64,000 bases of DNA, from positions 1 through 64,000 of the forward strand of contig NZ_JAADZW010000005.1 of assembly GCF_010645065.1 (NCBI RefSeq), in the 5' to 3' direction. Numbering within the stretch: the first letter of the stretch is position 1; every line of letters starts with the position of its first letter. The DNA is from Flavobacterium fluviatile. GTDB lineage: Bacteria > Bacteroidota > Bacteroidia > Flavobacteriales > Flavobacteriaceae. This document shows, piece by piece, positions 9,511-18,905 of the stretch. A program made the translations under genes and the position numbers. The notes under the pieces are model-generated. The model saw only the letters and a program-made list of their open reading frames with translations. It had not been told where the DNA came from and ran no database searches.

Positions 9511-10866
9511 ATGCTCAATATATCTAAAGATAATAATGTACTGATAACTCCGGGCAAATATAAATCTATCACCAGCGTTGCCCGAAGACCACATTATAAA
9601 ATTTTAAACAGGGTCATAATAGGATTTTTGATTTTTTGTGTAGCCTGCCTTTTTCTGCCATGGACACAAAACATCTCCGGAAGTGGTTCAGTAACTACAC
9701 TAAAACCGGATCAGAGACCACAAACTGTTCATAATGCCATTGCAGGCAGGATTGAAAAATGGTATGTTCAGGAAGGTGATTATGTGAAAAAAGGGGATAC
9801 GATTGTTTTTATTTCTGAAGTAAAAGAAGACTATCTGGATCCCAATCTTGTTGGGAACACAAAACAACAGGTCGATGCCAAGAAAATGGCTGTAGAATCC
9901 TATGGAGACAAAGTAAATTCCCTGGAGGTACAGGCGCAATCGCTTAATACCGAAAAGGAATTAAAATTACAGCAGGCACAGAATAAAATCAGACAGGCCA
10001 AACTGAAAATAAAAAGTGACAGTATAGATCTTGTAGCGGTAAAAACACAACTCCGAATTGCAAAAACACAATTTGACCGTTCGACAGCGCTCAATAAAGA
10101 AGGTTTGAAACCGCTTACTGATGTAGAACAGAAAAGACTAAAACTACAGGAATCGGAAGCGTATGTAATTACGCAGGAAAATAAATTGCTGAGCAGTAAA
10201 AATGAACTGATAAATGCAAAAGTAGAAATAAGCCGGATTACTGCTGAGTACACCGAAAAAATTTCGAAATCAAAAAGTGATAAATACACCGCTTTAAGTA
10301 CGCAATATGATACAGAAGCGCAGGTAAACAAATTGCAGAATCAATATGTAAATTATAGTCTTAGAAATGGCTTATACTACATTACAGCACCTCAGAGCGG
10401 ATATGTGAACCGTGCTTTGCTGGCAGGTTTAGGGGAAACAATTAAAGAAGGAACTCCAATTGTAAGCATTATGCCATCAAGTTATGATATTGCGGTAGAA
10501 ACCTATGTTGAACCTATCGATCTGCCGTTGGTGCATCGCGGTGCAAAAGTCCGTGTATGGTTTGACGGATGGCCCAGAATTGTGTTTTCAGGATGGCCGG
10601 GATTGTCTTACGGTACGTATGGCGGAAGAGTGGTGGCAATCGAAAATTTTATAAGCTCAAACGGAAAATACAGAATTCTTGTATCTCCTGACGGCCCGGA
10701 TAATAAATGGCCAAAAGAACTGAGTATCGGAGCAGGAGCGCAGAGTATTGCTTTACTCGATACTGTTTCAGTATGGTACGAAATATGGCGTAACCTAAAT
10801 GGTTTTCCTCCAAATTATTATAAAGCAGACGAAAAAGAAGCAAAGGATGGCAAAGACAAAAAATAA
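9511..10866 (+). CDS. HlyD-family periplasmic adaptor protein
   Basis: 451 residues. One transmembrane helix near the N-terminus (about 34-51, VIIGFLIFCVACLFLPW) is followed by a lipoyl-like half motif (GRIEKWYVQEGDYVKKGD), a long coiled-coil hairpin (about 110-275) and a second barrel segment beginning YITAPQSGYVNRALL. This is the membrane fusion protein layout that links an inner-membrane ABC exporter to an outer-membrane channel. It starts 2 bp after the ABC gene and overlaps the TolC gene by 20 bp, so the three are probably translated together. Confidence 0.88.
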   Translation: MLNISKDNNVLITPGKYKSITSVARRPHYKILNRVIIGFLIFCVACLFLPWTQNISGSGSVTTLKPDQRPQTVHNAIAGRIEKWYVQEGDYVKKGDTIVFISEVKEDYLDPNLVGNTKQQVDAKKMAVESYGDKVNSLEVQAQSLNTEKELKLQQAQNKIRQAKLKIKSDSIDLVAVKTQLRIAKTQFDRSTALNKEGLKPLTDVEQKRLKLQESEAYVITQENKLLSSKNELINAKVEISRITAEYTEKISKSKSDKYTALSTQYDTEAQVNKLQNQYVNYSLRNGLYYITAPQSGYVNRALLAGLGETIKEGTPIVSIMPSSYDIAVETYVEPIDLPLVHRGAKVRVWFDGWPRIVFSGWPGLSYGTYGGRVVAIENFISSNGKYRILVSPDGPDNKWPKELSIGAGAQSIALLDTVSVWYEIWRNLNGFPPNYYKADEKEAKDGKDKK

Positions 10867-12265
10867 ATTGAAATATGCTGTAATGGTGTTTTCTCTCTTG
10901 TTTTTATTCGGCTTTTCTAATTTATACGGTCAGGATTTTAATAAAGAAGAATTAAGTTACAGCGAGTTTTTGGGATACGTAAAAAAGTATCATCCGCTGG
11001 TAAAGCAGGCAAATCTTGAGATTAGTAGCGCCCAGGCTGCATTGATGCTTGCCCGTGGGGGTTTTGATCCTAAAATTGAAGTTGATTATAATAAAAAAGA
11101 ATTTAAGGGAACCGAATATTATTCGCTTTTGAACAGCAGTTTTAAAATTCCAACCTGGTACGGAATCGAAATCAAAGCAGGTTTTGACCAGACTGACGGA
11201 CAATATTACAATCCGCAGAATCGTACTCCTGAAGCAGGACTGACTTCTCTGGGAATCAATGTAGCCTTAGGTCAGGGAATGTTCATTAACCAGCGAATGG
11301 CAGATGTAAGGGAGGGGAAACTGCAGGTAAGACTGAGTGATGCACAGCGAAAGTTAAGAGCAATTGAAGTTTTATACAAAGCAAGCGAAGCCTATTTTGA
11401 GTGGAGAAAAAGCTATAATGAAGCTGAGCTGTACAAACGATATCTTGGTTTCGCCAGTGCTCGTTTTCAGGGCGTAAAAAAATTGATTGAACTTGGAGAT
11501 TCGCCTTCAATTGACAGCGTCGAAGCCGGAATTACCGTTCGCAACCGTGAATTGAACGTAGAAAACGGAAATCTTAAATTAGCCAAAGCGAAATTATATC
11601 TGTCAAATTATTTATGGATCGAAAATGTCCCTGTAGAATTAGGAGACGCTGTTAAACCGGAAGAGAATCTGATAAAAACCCTGGAAGAAACCCTGAGAAC
11701 TGATGCTATGATGGTCGATGTTGAAGGTCTGGATTCTCATCCGAAAATTCAGGCCCTGGAAACCAAAATGTCAATACTTGAAGTAGGAAGGCAATTAAAA
11801 GCGAATTCATTGCTTCCTAAGATAAACTTAGGATACAATTACCTTTCAGAACCTTCTTATTTTGATTCTTTCAATACAGATGATTATAAATTTAACGTCG
11901 ATTTCAGTATTCCGATTTTTTTGAGAAAAGAACGCGGAAGCTTAAAACTGGCTAAACTTAAGATTCAGGATTTAAAGTATGATATTGACCAGCAGCGACT
12001 GGAACTTAAAAATAAAATCAAGGCACAGCAGACCGAAATTGCTTCTTTGAAAAGGCAGAAAGGCGTAATTGATAATCTGGTAAAAGATTACATGACCATG
12101 CTGAATTCGGAAGAAAAACTGTTCTCTTTTGGCGAAAGTTCTATATTTCTCATCAATTCAAGGGAAAATAATCTGGTGAGTGCCAAACTTTCCCAAATCA
12201 GTATCGAAAATCAGTTTTACATTTCAAATGCCGAATTGTTTAAAATACTGGCAAATCCTGACTGA
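10847..12265 (+). CDS. TolC-family outer membrane efflux protein
   Basis: I place the start at the ATG at 10847 (472 residues, MAKTKNKLKYAVMVFSLLFL), because a signal peptide follows directly; the frame is open back to 10799 but those 16 extra residues have no role I can see. The protein has the long helical, duplicated pattern of TolC proteins: repeated segments around SYSEFLGYVKKYHPLVKQA and LDSHPKIQALETKMSILEV, and Ser/Tyr-rich beta strands near residues 90-150 and 330-360. It completes the secretion trio with the two genes upstream. A terminator follows. Confidence 0.87.
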   Translation: MAKTKNKLKYAVMVFSLLFLFGFSNLYGQDFNKEELSYSEFLGYVKKYHPLVKQANLEISSAQAALMLARGGFDPKIEVDYNKKEFKGTEYYSLLNSSFKIPTWYGIEIKAGFDQTDGQYYNPQNRTPEAGLTSLGINVALGQGMFINQRMADVREGKLQVRLSDAQRKLRAIEVLYKASEAYFEWRKSYNEAELYKRYLGFASARFQGVKKLIELGDSPSIDSVEAGITVRNRELNVENGNLKLAKAKLYLSNYLWIENVPVELGDAVKPEENLIKTLEETLRTDAMMVDVEGLDSHPKIQALETKMSILEVGRQLKANSLLPKINLGYNYLSEPSYFDSFNTDDYKFNVDFSIPIFLRKERGSLKLAKLKIQDLKYDIDQQRLELKNKIKAQQTEIASLKRQKGVIDNLVKDYMTMLNSEEKLFSFGESSIFLINSRENNLVSAKLSQISIENQFYISNAELFKILANPD

Positions 12266-12286
12266 TATTTTTTTTTCTTTTCCATG

Positions 12287-12319
12287 CCACTTATTAATTC
12301 AGGTAATAAGTGGTTTTTT
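12287..12319 (+). terminator. Rho-independent terminator after the export operon
   Basis: CCACTTATTA (12287-12296) pairs with TAATAAGTGG (12304-12313), followed by TTTTTT. It ends the ABC/HlyD/TolC unit and lies just before the convergent gene at 12331-12687. Confidence 0.85.
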
Positions 12320-12330
12320 ATTCTAATGAT

Positions 12331-12714
<384 letters not shown>

Positions 12715-12849
12715 CTACAAATATAACCTAACTTACGTAAGGTGCACAATTGAACTTTTATTTATTTTTTTGTCTTTTTTGTTGTGCTATTTTAAATTAT
12801 TGATAATTTTAGTACTTAAATCTGCTACTTAATTTAATATAAACAAATC

Positions 12850-15800
12850 TTGAAGAATTTTTTTATAACTCTGATTTTATTCATCGGATTTTACGCACCG
12901 GTTCCGGCACAGGAAACTCAGGTTAAATTTCTTGATATATCTGATGGGTTATCCAATAATTCGGTTGTTACAATATTTCAGGATAATGATGGTTTTATGT
13001 GGTTTGGAACCTATGACGGACTAAACCGTTATGACGGATATAATTTTAAAGTATTCCGAAACCGTATCAATGATAAAAAGTCACTACCTTTTAATACAAT
13101 TTATAATATTGAGGGAGATTCAGAAAATAATATATGGATTGGAGGTGCTAATGGTGTTTGTATTTACAACAAAACCAGTGCAGCGTTTCATCCTGCCAGA
13201 TATATTTCTCCAAACAAAAAGTCTGAAGTTGTCAGGGACATCATTCATCAGGTTAAGTCTGTTTCTAAAGACAGGGTTTTGGTTGCCTCGCAAAACTTAG
13301 GACTGCTTATTTTTGAAAAAGGTTCTTATACAGGAAGGAATGTTCCGCTTATGATGTCCGGAAAAAGAAGATTAATTCATCATTACGATGCGGTCGCTAT
13401 TCAAAAAGATACAAAAAATGACAGATGCTGGATATATGTCCGAAATGCAGGGCTTTGTACTTTCGATAATGATTCAAAAAATCTAAAAATTGTATTTCCA
13501 TTTTCTGTAGAAGTTGAAACCCTCGAACTGGCTTCAGATGGAAATCTTTGGTTTGGGACAGATGAAGGTCTTTTTCTTTTTAATATAAAATCAGGCTCAT
13601 TTTCTGAGAATTATTTTTCCGGCAGATGTACCGTTTCTGACATTCTCATTGATAAGAAAAAAGAAATTTGGGTCACTACAGACGGAAATGGGATTTTTAA
13701 AGTTATCGGAAAAAAAGCCGTTTCGTACAGTTCTGTAAAAGAAAACAAATTATTAAAAAGCAATTCTATCTGGAGTCTGTATGAAGATAAGGCAGGCAAT
13801 AAATGGATTGGTACATTACGTGGCGGAATTAGTATGCTGAGCAATACAGCGCGTTATTTTAAAACAGTACGATACAATGCCAATGATCCTGACGAAAATT
13901 TCATCCTGTCATTCTGCGAAGACGAAAAAAACAATTTGTGGGTAGGAACAGACGGTGCGGGGCTGAAATACTGGGACCGTAAAAAAAACACCTATTTTAA
14001 ATACGTCAATAAACTTTCGAGCAAATTTATCACAGGTATTGTCAGGGATGATAACAACGAAATCTGGATTTCTACCTGGGCCGGAGGTGTCAGCAAAATT
14101 AATCCGAAAAATAACTCGGTTACACAGTTTTCATGTTATAATCCTTTGACGAAGAAAGTAGAAAAAAACATCTGGTTTGTTTATAAAGATTCAAAGTCAA
14201 ATATCTGGGCAAGCGCAACAAATGAAGGTTCGTTGTATCTTTTTGACCGCACTAAAAATAATTTTGTGTTTTTTGATAAATCGATTAATAATCTGCAGTG
14301 CATGACAGAAACCTCAGACGGTAAACTCTGGGCAGGAAATTATTCAGTTTTGTATTCTATTGAAAAGGAAACCAGGAAAATAAATAAAGTAACCATCGGT
14401 AATCCTGTTCGTTGTATCCATGAAGACAAAGATAAAAAACTCTGGCTCGGAACGCAGGAAGGAGGGTTGCTGTTGTTTGACCGAAAAACAAATACGTTTA
14501 AAAGACTCACCACTGACGATGGCCTTCCTTCAAACACTATTTTAAGAATGCTTGAAGACATAGAAGGAAATCTCTGGATGAGTACCTATAACGGTATTTG
14601 CAGGTTTGACAAGAAAAGAAAGACCTTTAGAAATTTTTCAGTAAATGACGGACTTCAAAGCAATCAGTTTAGTTTTAATGCCGGAATTAAATTGTCAACA
14701 GGAGAATTTTTGTTTGGAGGGATAAATGGCTTTAACAGTTTTTTTCCGGGAGCTATTAAAAGTTTCAATCAGGAAAATAATCTGTTGCTGACAGACTTTT
14801 ACGTAAACAATCAGCCAATTGAAGAAAGCAAAGCAGAGATTGATTCTGATTCAGGTCAAATAAAAGAAGTCAGTTTAGATTATGATCAGACGACTTTATC
14901 ACTCGAATTTGTTGCTTTGGATTATAACAATGCAGACAAGATCAATTATGCATATTTGTTAGACGGGTGGGATCAGCAATGGAATTATGTAGGGCAGAAC
15001 AGAAAAGCCAATTATTCCAGATTACCTGAAGGAAAATATACTTTTAAAGTAAAAACCACCAATTTTAAGGGAGGCTGGAACAAAGAAATCAGTTTGGTTT
15101 CTATACGGGTTTTGCCGCCATGGTACAGAACCTGGTGGGCTTATTTATTGTATTTATCAGCTATAGCTGGAACTCTTTTTGTTTATCTGGATTATCAAAA
15201 GAACAAAGAAAAACTAAAATATAAGGTCAAAATTGCTGAACTGGAAAGCAAAAAGGAAAAAGAAATTGCCGAGAAGCAATCGTCAATGTTTACTTATATT
15301 TCGCATGAATTCAGGACACCGCTTTCGTTGATTATAAATCCGCTTAAAAAAGCAATACAGAAAGAAAGTGTTGAAAATGGACCTTCGGGAAGTGATTTGG
15401 CGATTGCACACCGAAATGCACGCCGGCTTTTGAGTCTTGTCGATCAGCTTTTGCTTTTCAGAAAGGCCGAAAATGATGCAGATTCCCTTCGACTATCTCC
15501 GATAAATGTAAATAATCTTTGTAATGAAGTGTATCAGTGTTTTGTAAATCAGGCAAAAGATAAAAATATTCAGTACAATTTTAATATTCCGGATCATGAA
15601 ATTGTGATTATAGGGGATTATGAAAAAATTGAAATTTCATTGTTTAATCTGATGTCGAATGCTTTTAAATACACACAAAAGGGAGGTAAAATCGAGCTGA
15701 GTCTTACTGAAAATGATACAGAAGCAATGCTTGAAATTTCAGATAACGGCGACGGAATCGAGAAAAAAGATATTGAAGCAATTTTCGAAAAATTCAAACA

Positions 15801-16884
15801 GATTAATTCTAAAGTTTCTATTGGAACCGGTTTCGGTATTGGGCTTTATATCGTAAAATATTTTACAGACAAACACAAAGGAACTGTAAGCTGTACAAGT
15901 GAACCGGGTAAGGGAAGTACATTTAAACTGACTTTTTTAAAAGGCGACAGGCATTTTGAAAATGCTGAAATCACCAATGACGTGCAGAAAAGAAGCCTGC
16001 TGTTTGACGAATTAATTGTTGGTGACTCTGAAGAAAATATTACATCCGGAAATACTCTTTCTGAAGCTGATTTGCAGAAAGTGATGCTTACGGAAAAACG
16101 AACCGTTTTAATTGTAGATGACAATGCTGAAATCAGGGGGTATTTAATCAAATTGTTTGCTGAGAATTATATCGTATACAGTGCCGAAAATGGTGAAGAA
16201 GGCTTAAAACTGACCAAAAAGTATATGCCGGATCTGGTAATCAGTGATATTACCATGGAAGAAATGGATGGGCTTGAATTGTGCCGAAAAATAAAGGAAA
16301 GCAATGATTTGTCTCATATTCCGGTAATTTTATTAACAGCGACTAAAAATCCCGAAACCCATTTGCAGGGGATCAATGAGGGTGCCGATGACTATATTAC
16401 TAAACCATTTGATGATGATATTCTCGTGGCGCGGGTTGAATCGTTATTGCGCAACCGAAGCAATTTGCGAACTTATTTCCTGGAAAGCATCACTTTAAAA
16501 GAGAATACCCAGAAAGTCCCGGTGGAATATCAGGAAATTTTGAAAAAATGCATTGACATTGTTGAGGCGAACATTCATAAAAGAGATTTCACGATTAAAA
16601 CCTTTGCGCTTGAAATGGGTATGAGCCACAGAACGCTTTATACTAAAATCAAAATTATTTCGGGACAGACTTTAAATGCTTTTATACGTTCGTTACGAAT
16701 CCGAAGAGCCGCAATGTTAATGCTTACCGAAGATATGAATATTGCACAGGCTAGTGCCGAAGTGGGTTTTGAAGATCCAAAATACTTCAGACAGCAATTC
16801 GTGAAGTTATTCGGAATGACACCATCTGAATATATTAAAAAGTATAAAAGCTCTTTTAATTCGGATTTGAATGTCATAAAATAG
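12850..16884 (+). CDS. Hybrid two-component system sensor/regulator (HTCS) controlling the PUL
   Basis: 1344 residues. In order: signal peptide (1-21); a periplasmic two-component-regulator beta propeller with many W.GT..GL repeats (about 25-620); a Y_Y_Y domain (about 680-755); one transmembrane helix (about 763-783); a histidine kinase with SHEFRTPLSL (phospho-acceptor His819) and ATPase boxes; a receiver domain with Asp1133 in VISDITMEEMDG; and a C-terminal AraC-type DNA-binding domain. All parts look complete. The start is a TTG directly before the signal peptide; no ATG gives a better N-terminus. HTCS proteins sense a released oligosaccharide and activate the adjacent sus-like genes, which begin 590 bp downstream on the same strand. 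Confidence 0.95.
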   Translation: MKNFFITLILFIGFYAPVPAQETQVKFLDISDGLSNNSVVTIFQDNDGFMWFGTYDGLNRYDGYNFKVFRNRINDKKSLPFNTIYNIEGDSENNIWIGGANGVCIYNKTSAAFHPARYISPNKKSEVVRDIIHQVKSVSKDRVLVASQNLGLLIFEKGSYTGRNVPLMMSGKRRLIHHYDAVAIQKDTKNDRCWIYVRNAGLCTFDNDSKNLKIVFPFSVEVETLELASDGNLWFGTDEGLFLFNIKSGSFSENYFSGRCTVSDILIDKKKEIWVTTDGNGIFKVIGKKAVSYSSVKENKLLKSNSIWSLYEDKAGNKWIGTLRGGISMLSNTARYFKTVRYNANDPDENFILSFCEDEKNNLWVGTDGAGLKYWDRKKNTYFKYVNKLSSKFITGIVRDDNNEIWISTWAGGVSKINPKNNSVTQFSCYNPLTKKVEKNIWFVYKDSKSNIWASATNEGSLYLFDRTKNNFVFFDKSINNLQCMTETSDGKLWAGNYSVLYSIEKETRKINKVTIGNPVRCIHEDKDKKLWLGTQEGGLLLFDRKTNTFKRLTTDDGLPSNTILRMLEDIEGNLWMSTYNGICRFDKKRKTFRNFSVNDGLQSNQFSFNAGIKLSTGEFLFGGINGFNSFFPGAIKSFNQENNLLLTDFYVNNQPIEESKAEIDSDSGQIKEVSLDYDQTTLSLEFVALDYNNADKINYAYLLDGWDQQWNYVGQNRKANYSRLPEGKYTFKVKTTNFKGGWNKEISLVSIRVLPPWYRTWWAYLLYLSAIAGTLFVYLDYQKNKEKLKYKVKIAELESKKEKEIAEKQSSMFTYISHEFRTPLSLIINPLKKAIQKESVENGPSGSDLAIAHRNARRLLSLVDQLLLFRKAENDADSLRLSPINVNNLCNEVYQCFVNQAKDKNIQYNFNIPDHEIVIIGDYEKIEISLFNLMSNAFKYTQKGGKIELSLTENDTEAMLEISDNGDGIEKKDIEAIFEKFKQINSKVSIGTGFGIGLYIVKYFTDKHKGTVSCTSEPGKGSTFKLTFLKGDRHFENAEITNDVQKRSLLFDELIVGDSEENITSGNTLSEADLQKVMLTEKRTVLIVDDNAEIRGYLIKLFAENYIVYSAENGEEGLKLTKKYMPDLVISDITMEEMDGLELCRKIKESNDLSHIPVILLTATKNPETHLQGINEGADDYITKPFDDDILVARVESLLRNRSNLRTYFLESITLKENTQKVPVEYQEILKKCIDIVEANIHKRDFTIKTFALEMGMSHRTLYTKIKIISGQTLNAFIRSLRIRRAAMLMLTEDMNIAQASAEVGFEDPKYFRQQFVKLFGMTPSEYIKKYKSSFNSDLNVIK

Positions 16885-17125
16885 TTAACTAAGACTTTGT
16901 AAAAATATCTTAATAATGCTGTTTAAATCATTATTTGTTTTAGAATGCATGGAATAAGAGCTGATAAAACAATTAAGTTTAAATTGTGTTTTATGTAAAA
17001 AAAAGCTTTTATTTTTTTTAACTTATTAATTTTATTGCTCAAATATCTCGTAATTACAAATTTGACCTCCTTTTTTTTCCATTTTGCCCCTCATCAAAAT
17101 TTTAAACTACACATTACTTTGCACT

Positions 17126-17156
17126 ACAGGTAATGATTGTTAGTTATATTACCTGT
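17126..17156. promoter_or_regulatory. Nine-bp inverted repeat upstream of the PUL structural genes
   Basis: ACAGGTAAT (17126-17134) and ATTACCTGT (17148-17156) are perfect reverse complements spaced by 13 bp. The spacing would suit an operator bound by a dimer or a small hairpin. It lies in the 590-bp gap between the regulator gene and the surface lipoprotein gene. The regulator that would bind is not evident; AraC-type regulators more often use direct repeats. Confidence 0.45.
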
Positions 17157-17261
17157 ATGTTATAAATGTTTGTTTTACGATAAGTTTTTAATCTGTTTAA
17201 AGAACTTAGCGTTTTTATAAAAACAGATAGTATGAGTTGGTTTATCATATTGCTTATCCAG

Positions 17262-17288
17262 CCCGCAGCTAAAAGTCTGCGGGTTTTT
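17262..17288 (+). terminator. GC-rich terminator hairpin inside the HTCS-PUL intergenic region
   Basis: CCCGCAG (17262-17268) pairs with CTGCGGG (17277-17283), followed by TTTTT. It lies 378 bp after the HTCS stop and 187 bp before the next gene, so it either ends a long HTCS transcript or terminates a leader RNA. Apart from this hairpin and the 17126 inverted repeat I see no gene in 16885-17474. Confidence 0.7.
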
Positions 17289-17474
17289 ACAACAAACGAA
17301 TTCAAAAGAATATTGAAAAAACAAAATAATTAATCCTAAATACCATAGATATTATATGAAAACAACCTTTTAAAACTCTTTCTGTATGCCTCATGAAAAG
17401 TGATTAATAACCTACATAAATAAAAAGTCACTTCAAATAAAAAAACTAACTAACCTAACCTTAAAATCAAAGAA

Positions 17475-18872
17475 ATGAAAAAAAATGTATTTTTATTTTT
17501 TCTTGCCCTTTTTGTCGTCCTTTTTACCGGATGCCAAAATAATGAATCAGATTTCCCAAGTTCTGATAATCCCACAATAGTTGTTGCTACAAAAGAAATT
17601 TACGGTGCACCAACCAGAAAATTTGAGATCAAAGCCGCTCTGGCAGATGATTTGGGATTAAAAAGTGTACAAATCCAGATTCCGGAATTGTCACTTGATA
17701 AAGTAATTTCATTTTCAACGGATCCTTTATTGGAAACATACGATTTAAGTTATTTTTTCGAAGTGCCAGCGGATAGAGGAACCTCAGAAACTTTTAAAAT
17801 AAAACTAATAATAACAGACGTTTCAGGTAATGCTGTTAATGAAGAAATTAACCTTCGTTTAGACGGAGAATTTGCTGCTCCGGCAATAAGTATGATAACG
17901 CCAAAAGAAGGGGCTGTTATTTTATTATCAACGAGCAATTTAATGCCTGTAAATTTTGTTGTGAATGACGATTCAGGTATTGATTATGTTCAGGTTCAGT
18001 GTGCTGCTCTTGGTATTGATGATAAAGTTGAGTTATCGGGGTCAGCTCAAACCTATACTTTTAATAAAACCTACACATTACCGGTAACTGCCGCCAATTA
18101 TGTATTGACAATTACAGCTAAGGATAAATTTGCAATTCCTAATACAGGAAGTTTAAATATAAATGTTGTAGCCACAAATGAATATCCTGCATTGTATTTA
18201 TGTGATCAGCCAAAAGGAACTAATCTTACGACTGATGCTGTAGGTGTTCCGATGTATTTTCATGAGAAAAACGGACAGGATTTTGAATTTAAATATTATG
18301 CCGATAAAGACAATAAAGAAATTTATTTCTTAGGACAGGAATCTGACTTTGCCCCACATTGTTTTGGTTTAAATACTTCAGGAGAATTAGAAGATAATGT
18401 TTCTTCAACACCAATTATCTTACCTGTAAAAGGATATTATGTTATTAAAGTAAATCCAAATACCTTAAAATATACCGCAACACAATATACTCCATCAAGC
18501 AAAGTATGGGCAGATATTGCCAACGGATTATGGCATGATACAGAAGCGCAAAGAAAACCTTTCGTGAGCGTTTGCGGTGGCGGAATCCAGGGTGCTACGT
18601 GGGATACCTGGGATGCCTGGACGCAAAAAGGACTGCATTTGACCAATAATCCAAACAATCCTTATCAGTTAGTTGGAGAGTATACACTAACCGGAACCAT
18701 GGAAGCTACTTTTACCGGTCAATGGTGGAGCCCTTCCTGGAGACTTATTAAAAACGGTATTGCAACCATGTCACCGGGTGAAAACGGAAATGCTAAATAT
18801 CCTGCAGCTCCCGGAGTTTACAAGGTAGTTCTGGATACCGAGTTAGAGAGAGCTTTTATAACAAAAAAGTAA
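17475..18872 (+). CDS. SusE/SusF-like surface glycan-binding lipoprotein
   Basis: 465 residues. The signal peptide ends in a lipobox (FTGC, Cys20) followed by acidic and polar residues, typical of surface-exposed lipoproteins in Bacteroidota. Two Ig-like segments (about 35-125 and 130-235) precede a C-terminal region rich in aromatic residues (WADIANGLW, WDTWDAWTQK, GQWWSPSWRLI) that could bind sugar. It is the first structural gene of the locus, upstream of susC, whereas such binding proteins more often follow susD. The function is inferred from context and layout. Confidence 0.75.
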   Translation: MKKNVFLFFLALFVVLFTGCQNNESDFPSSDNPTIVVATKEIYGAPTRKFEIKAALADDLGLKSVQIQIPELSLDKVISFSTDPLLETYDLSYFFEVPADRGTSETFKIKLIITDVSGNAVNEEINLRLDGEFAAPAISMITPKEGAVILLSTSNLMPVNFVVNDDSGIDYVQVQCAALGIDDKVELSGSAQTYTFNKTYTLPVTAANYVLTITAKDKFAIPNTGSLNINVVATNEYPALYLCDQPKGTNLTTDAVGVPMYFHEKNGQDFEFKYYADKDNKEIYFLGQESDFAPHCFGLNTSGELEDNVSSTPIILPVKGYYVIKVNPNTLKYTATQYTPSSKVWADIANGLWHDTEAQRKPFVSVCGGGIQGATWDTWDAWTQKGLHLTNNPNNPYQLVGEYTLTGTMEATFTGQWWSPSWRLIKNGIATMSPGENGNAKYPAAPGVYKVVLDTELERAFITKK

Positions 18873-18905
18873 TTTGTTATCACATTAATAATAAAACATC
18901 TAAAT

